Made by a program: the position numbers and the translations under genes. A stretch of 64,000 nucleotides of DNA from JASGTU01 sp963821815 (GTDB lineage Bacteria; Chloroflexota; Anaerolineae; Caldilineales; Caldilineaceae): assembly GCA_963821815.1 (NCBI GenBank), contig CAWGFG010000006.1, positions 3,410,001 through 3,474,000 on the forward strand, in the 5' to 3' direction. Positions 62,851-64,000 of the stretch are shown here, in pieces. Position 1 is the first letter of the stretch. Every line of letters starts with the position of its first letter. The notes beneath the pieces were generated by a model. It did not search any database, had not been told where the DNA came from, and saw nothing but the letters and a program-made list of their open reading frames with translations.

Positions 62851-63658
62851 TAAACCTCTCCCCGCGCTGATACACGGAGACGGTCTGCATGGCGCGGGCA
62901 ACCAGCACGCCGTCCGCAGCCCACATGTGTGCGGTCTCGTGTACATAGCCGTTGACCGTGGCGTCGATGGCGGCGTGGATCGTCCACCAGTCATCGGACC
63001 GGTAGTCGCCGTGCGGGTGCATGAGCTCCATATCCCACGTGAGCGAACTCACAGGTGACGGTCCCTTCTGCATGGACAAGGCCGGCGATGGCCAGGCATC
63101 CACAAGCAGCGCGAAGAGGTCGGGGCTCATGACGCTCGATTCGCGCAAGCGAATGTAGCCGGATGCGGTTCCCTTGCCGCGGCCCAGAAAGGGCACGGAT
63201 TCCGGCGTCCAGCGGTAGTCTACATAGCGGGCGAAGTCGGGCGAAATACCCGGCATGTATGGAATCGTCTGCAACTCATCGGGCAAAGGCAGGCTTGGCG
63301 CTGCGAGCGCTGCCACCTCTACGGATGATTCGCGGTCGTTGCCGTAGCAGGCGAGCACACGACAGCAGACAGCCCCGTGTTGGCGCACGGTAGCCTCGAC
63401 GTGCGTCACGCTGCGTCCGACGCGCAGGATGTTGGTGCTGACGGCTACATCGCCGGCGCGCACCGGCGCGATAAAAGCCGTCTGTGCCGATCGAAGATGG
63501 TCACTTTGATCCGTATGCCGCTGCATGGCGTTCAGCGATAAGCCCACCGTCAGGCCGCCGAAAATGGTCTTCCCCTGCGCCCACTCCGGTGGAATGGATG
63601 CACTCAAAGTCGCGCCATCCCACTCCGCTCTATTCACAATTTCGGAATACTCCGCCAC
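62840..63658 (-). CDS. Acyl-CoA thioesterase-like protein (double hotdog)
   Basis: 272 residues. The N-terminal hotdog fold (about 10-130; WAQGKTIFGGLTVGLSLNAMQRH and VRAGDVAVSTNILRVGRSVTHVEATV) and a C-terminal second hotdog (about 165-265; WDMELMHPHGDYRSDDWWTIHAAIDATVNGYVHETAHMWAADGVLVARAMQTV) match the TesB-like / 4HBT_3 thioesterases. Such enzymes hydrolyse acyl-CoA; the substrate here is not known. The GTG at 63658 is chosen because GAGGGGG lies 6 bases upstream, whereas ATGs at 63688 and 63793 have no ribosome site. The stop codon lies inside an octamer repeat, so the final residues may have been altered by repeat insertion. Confidence 0.85.
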   Translation of the reverse strand: MAEYSEIVNRAEWDGATLSASIPPEWAQGKTIFGGLTVGLSLNAMQRHTDQSDHLRSAQTAFIAPVRAGDVAVSTNILRVGRSVTHVEATVRQHGAVCCRVLACYGNDRESSVEVAALAAPSLPLPDELQTIPYMPGISPDFARYVDYRWTPESVPFLGRGKGTASGYIRLRESSVMSPDLFALLVDAWPSPALSMQKGPSPVSSLTWDMELMHPHGDYRSDDWWTIHAAIDATVNGYVHETAHMWAADGVLVARAMQTVSVYQRGERFMTR

Positions 63659-63826
63659 TGCAATCCCCCTCGCCCAAACGCCATTCATTCGACTGATGTA
63701 TTTCGATCTAGCGGCCCATAACGCGCTGCATTGTCGCATGGGAATCTTACCGTATACTGGCCAACCCTGCATGGTCAGGCTAGCCACGCGCACAATGTAC
63801 CCATAGTTGTACCCAGCAGGCTCGAG

Positions 63827-63847
63827 TTCTCCACAGGTTTATCCCCA
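63827..63847 (+). promoter_or_regulatory. Two DnaA-box-like sites
   Basis: TTCTCCACA (63827-63835) and TTATCCCCA (63839-63847), the second identical to the core at 3886, 4174, 43916 and 43958. The function is unknown. Confidence 0.4.
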
Positions 63848-63861
63848 ATTTAGACCTAATT

Positions 63862-63887
63862 TAGCCTATTCATACCGGAATAGGCTA
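63862..63887. repeat. 10-bp inverted repeat
   Basis: TAGCCTATTC, 6-base loop, GAATAGGCTA. It could be an operator or small terminator upstream of a gene to the right. Confidence 0.5.
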
Positions 63888-63935
63888 TTTCCCTATCATA
63901 TCTAGTTTCTTCCGGAATGTTTCCCTTGATCAAAC

Positions 63936-63949
63936 AGAACTTATGTTCT
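63936..63949 (+). promoter_or_regulatory. Candidate LexA (SOS) box
   Basis: AGAACTTATGTTCT carries GAAC-N4-GTTC, the core of the Gram-positive-type SOS box, at 63937-63948, within a 14-base sequence with 5-bp palindromic arms. It lies 50 bases before the right edge, so the regulated gene would begin outside the window. Confidence 0.5.
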
Positions 63950-64000
63950 ATTCTCACTTCATCAAGTGAGTGACCAACACCCACGAAGACAGTGAACCAG

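Overview
The window looks like a chromosomal segment of a bacterium of the phylum Chloroflexota, most likely an Anaerolineae/Caldilineales-type lineage. This is an inference, since no rRNA or other marker is present. It rests on the gene mix (a uroporphyrinogen-decarboxylase-family enzyme, UDGb, a RarA with an extra C-terminal domain, Thr/Pro-linker surface proteins, a membrane glycosyltransferase with PA14 modules), on short operons alternating between strands, and on many degenerate 7- and 8-base repeats between genes. I saw no tRNA, rRNA or CRISPR array.

Layout. 0-5 kb: a lipoprotein start, a SpoU-type RNA methyltransferase, two orphan response regulators, and a non-coding block at 3.8-4.2 kb that has the architecture of a replication origin (tandem DnaA boxes followed by DnaA-trio-like triplets), then an M23 peptidase. 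5-22 kb: FmdB-type zinc ribbon, a 1528-residue surface protein (12 FG-GAP-like repeats, two jelly-roll-like domains, a degenerate staphylococcal-nuclease-like domain), NurA, an AI-2E-type permease, tsaD, a WecA/TagO-like transferase, a 23S-IVP four-helix protein framed by inverted octamer repeats, asnS, a LysM protein and an HtrA protease. At 21.36-22.12 kb there is a tandemly duplicated non-coding unit full of branched hairpins. 22-30 kb: zinc-ribbon protein, URO-D enzyme, a secreted-protein pseudogene with two in-frame stops, SLC13 permease, moeA, PH-domain membrane protein.

29.8-34.6 kb is a nested accessory region. A hicAB toxin-antitoxin module lies between a 160-bp fragment of the UDGb gene and the intact gene. 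Into it a 3.56-kb IS66-type transposon has jumped, with an 8-bp target duplication; it carries a frameshifted tnpC plus an ABC exporter pair as apparent passengers. 35-42 kb is a sulfur/redox operon: octaheme tetrathionate-reductase-family cytochrome, a seven-heme cytochrome fused to a cytochrome b membrane domain, and two YeeE/YedE sulfur transporters, one with a rhodanese domain lacking its cysteine.

42-49 kb: membrane protein, K+ channel, D-2-hydroxyacid dehydrogenase, SDR, and RarA fused to a methyltransferase-like domain. 48.8-50.7 kb is a toxin-antitoxin graveyard where each antitoxin-like gene is intact but each toxin-like partner is truncated or stopped; it is again bounded by a partial copy of a host gene (a TIM-barrel isomerase). 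50.7-64 kb: the TIM-barrel gene, YcaQ-type DNA glycosylase, Mrr-type nuclease, an NapH/NosR-like ferredoxin, a frameshifted glycosyltransferase/PA14/NHL protein, a SnoaL-like secreted protein, a badly decayed MmeI-type restriction-methylation gene, and a thioesterase. A LexA-type SOS box lies near the right edge, presumably serving a gene outside the window.

Genes that probably work together are the four-gene sulfur/redox operon (tetrathionate/thiosulfate electron transfer plus sulfur-compound uptake), the two-gene ABC exporter, and hicA with hicB. DNA-repair and defence genes (NurA, UDGb, RarA, YcaQ, Mrr, MmeI-like) are scattered rather than in one island.
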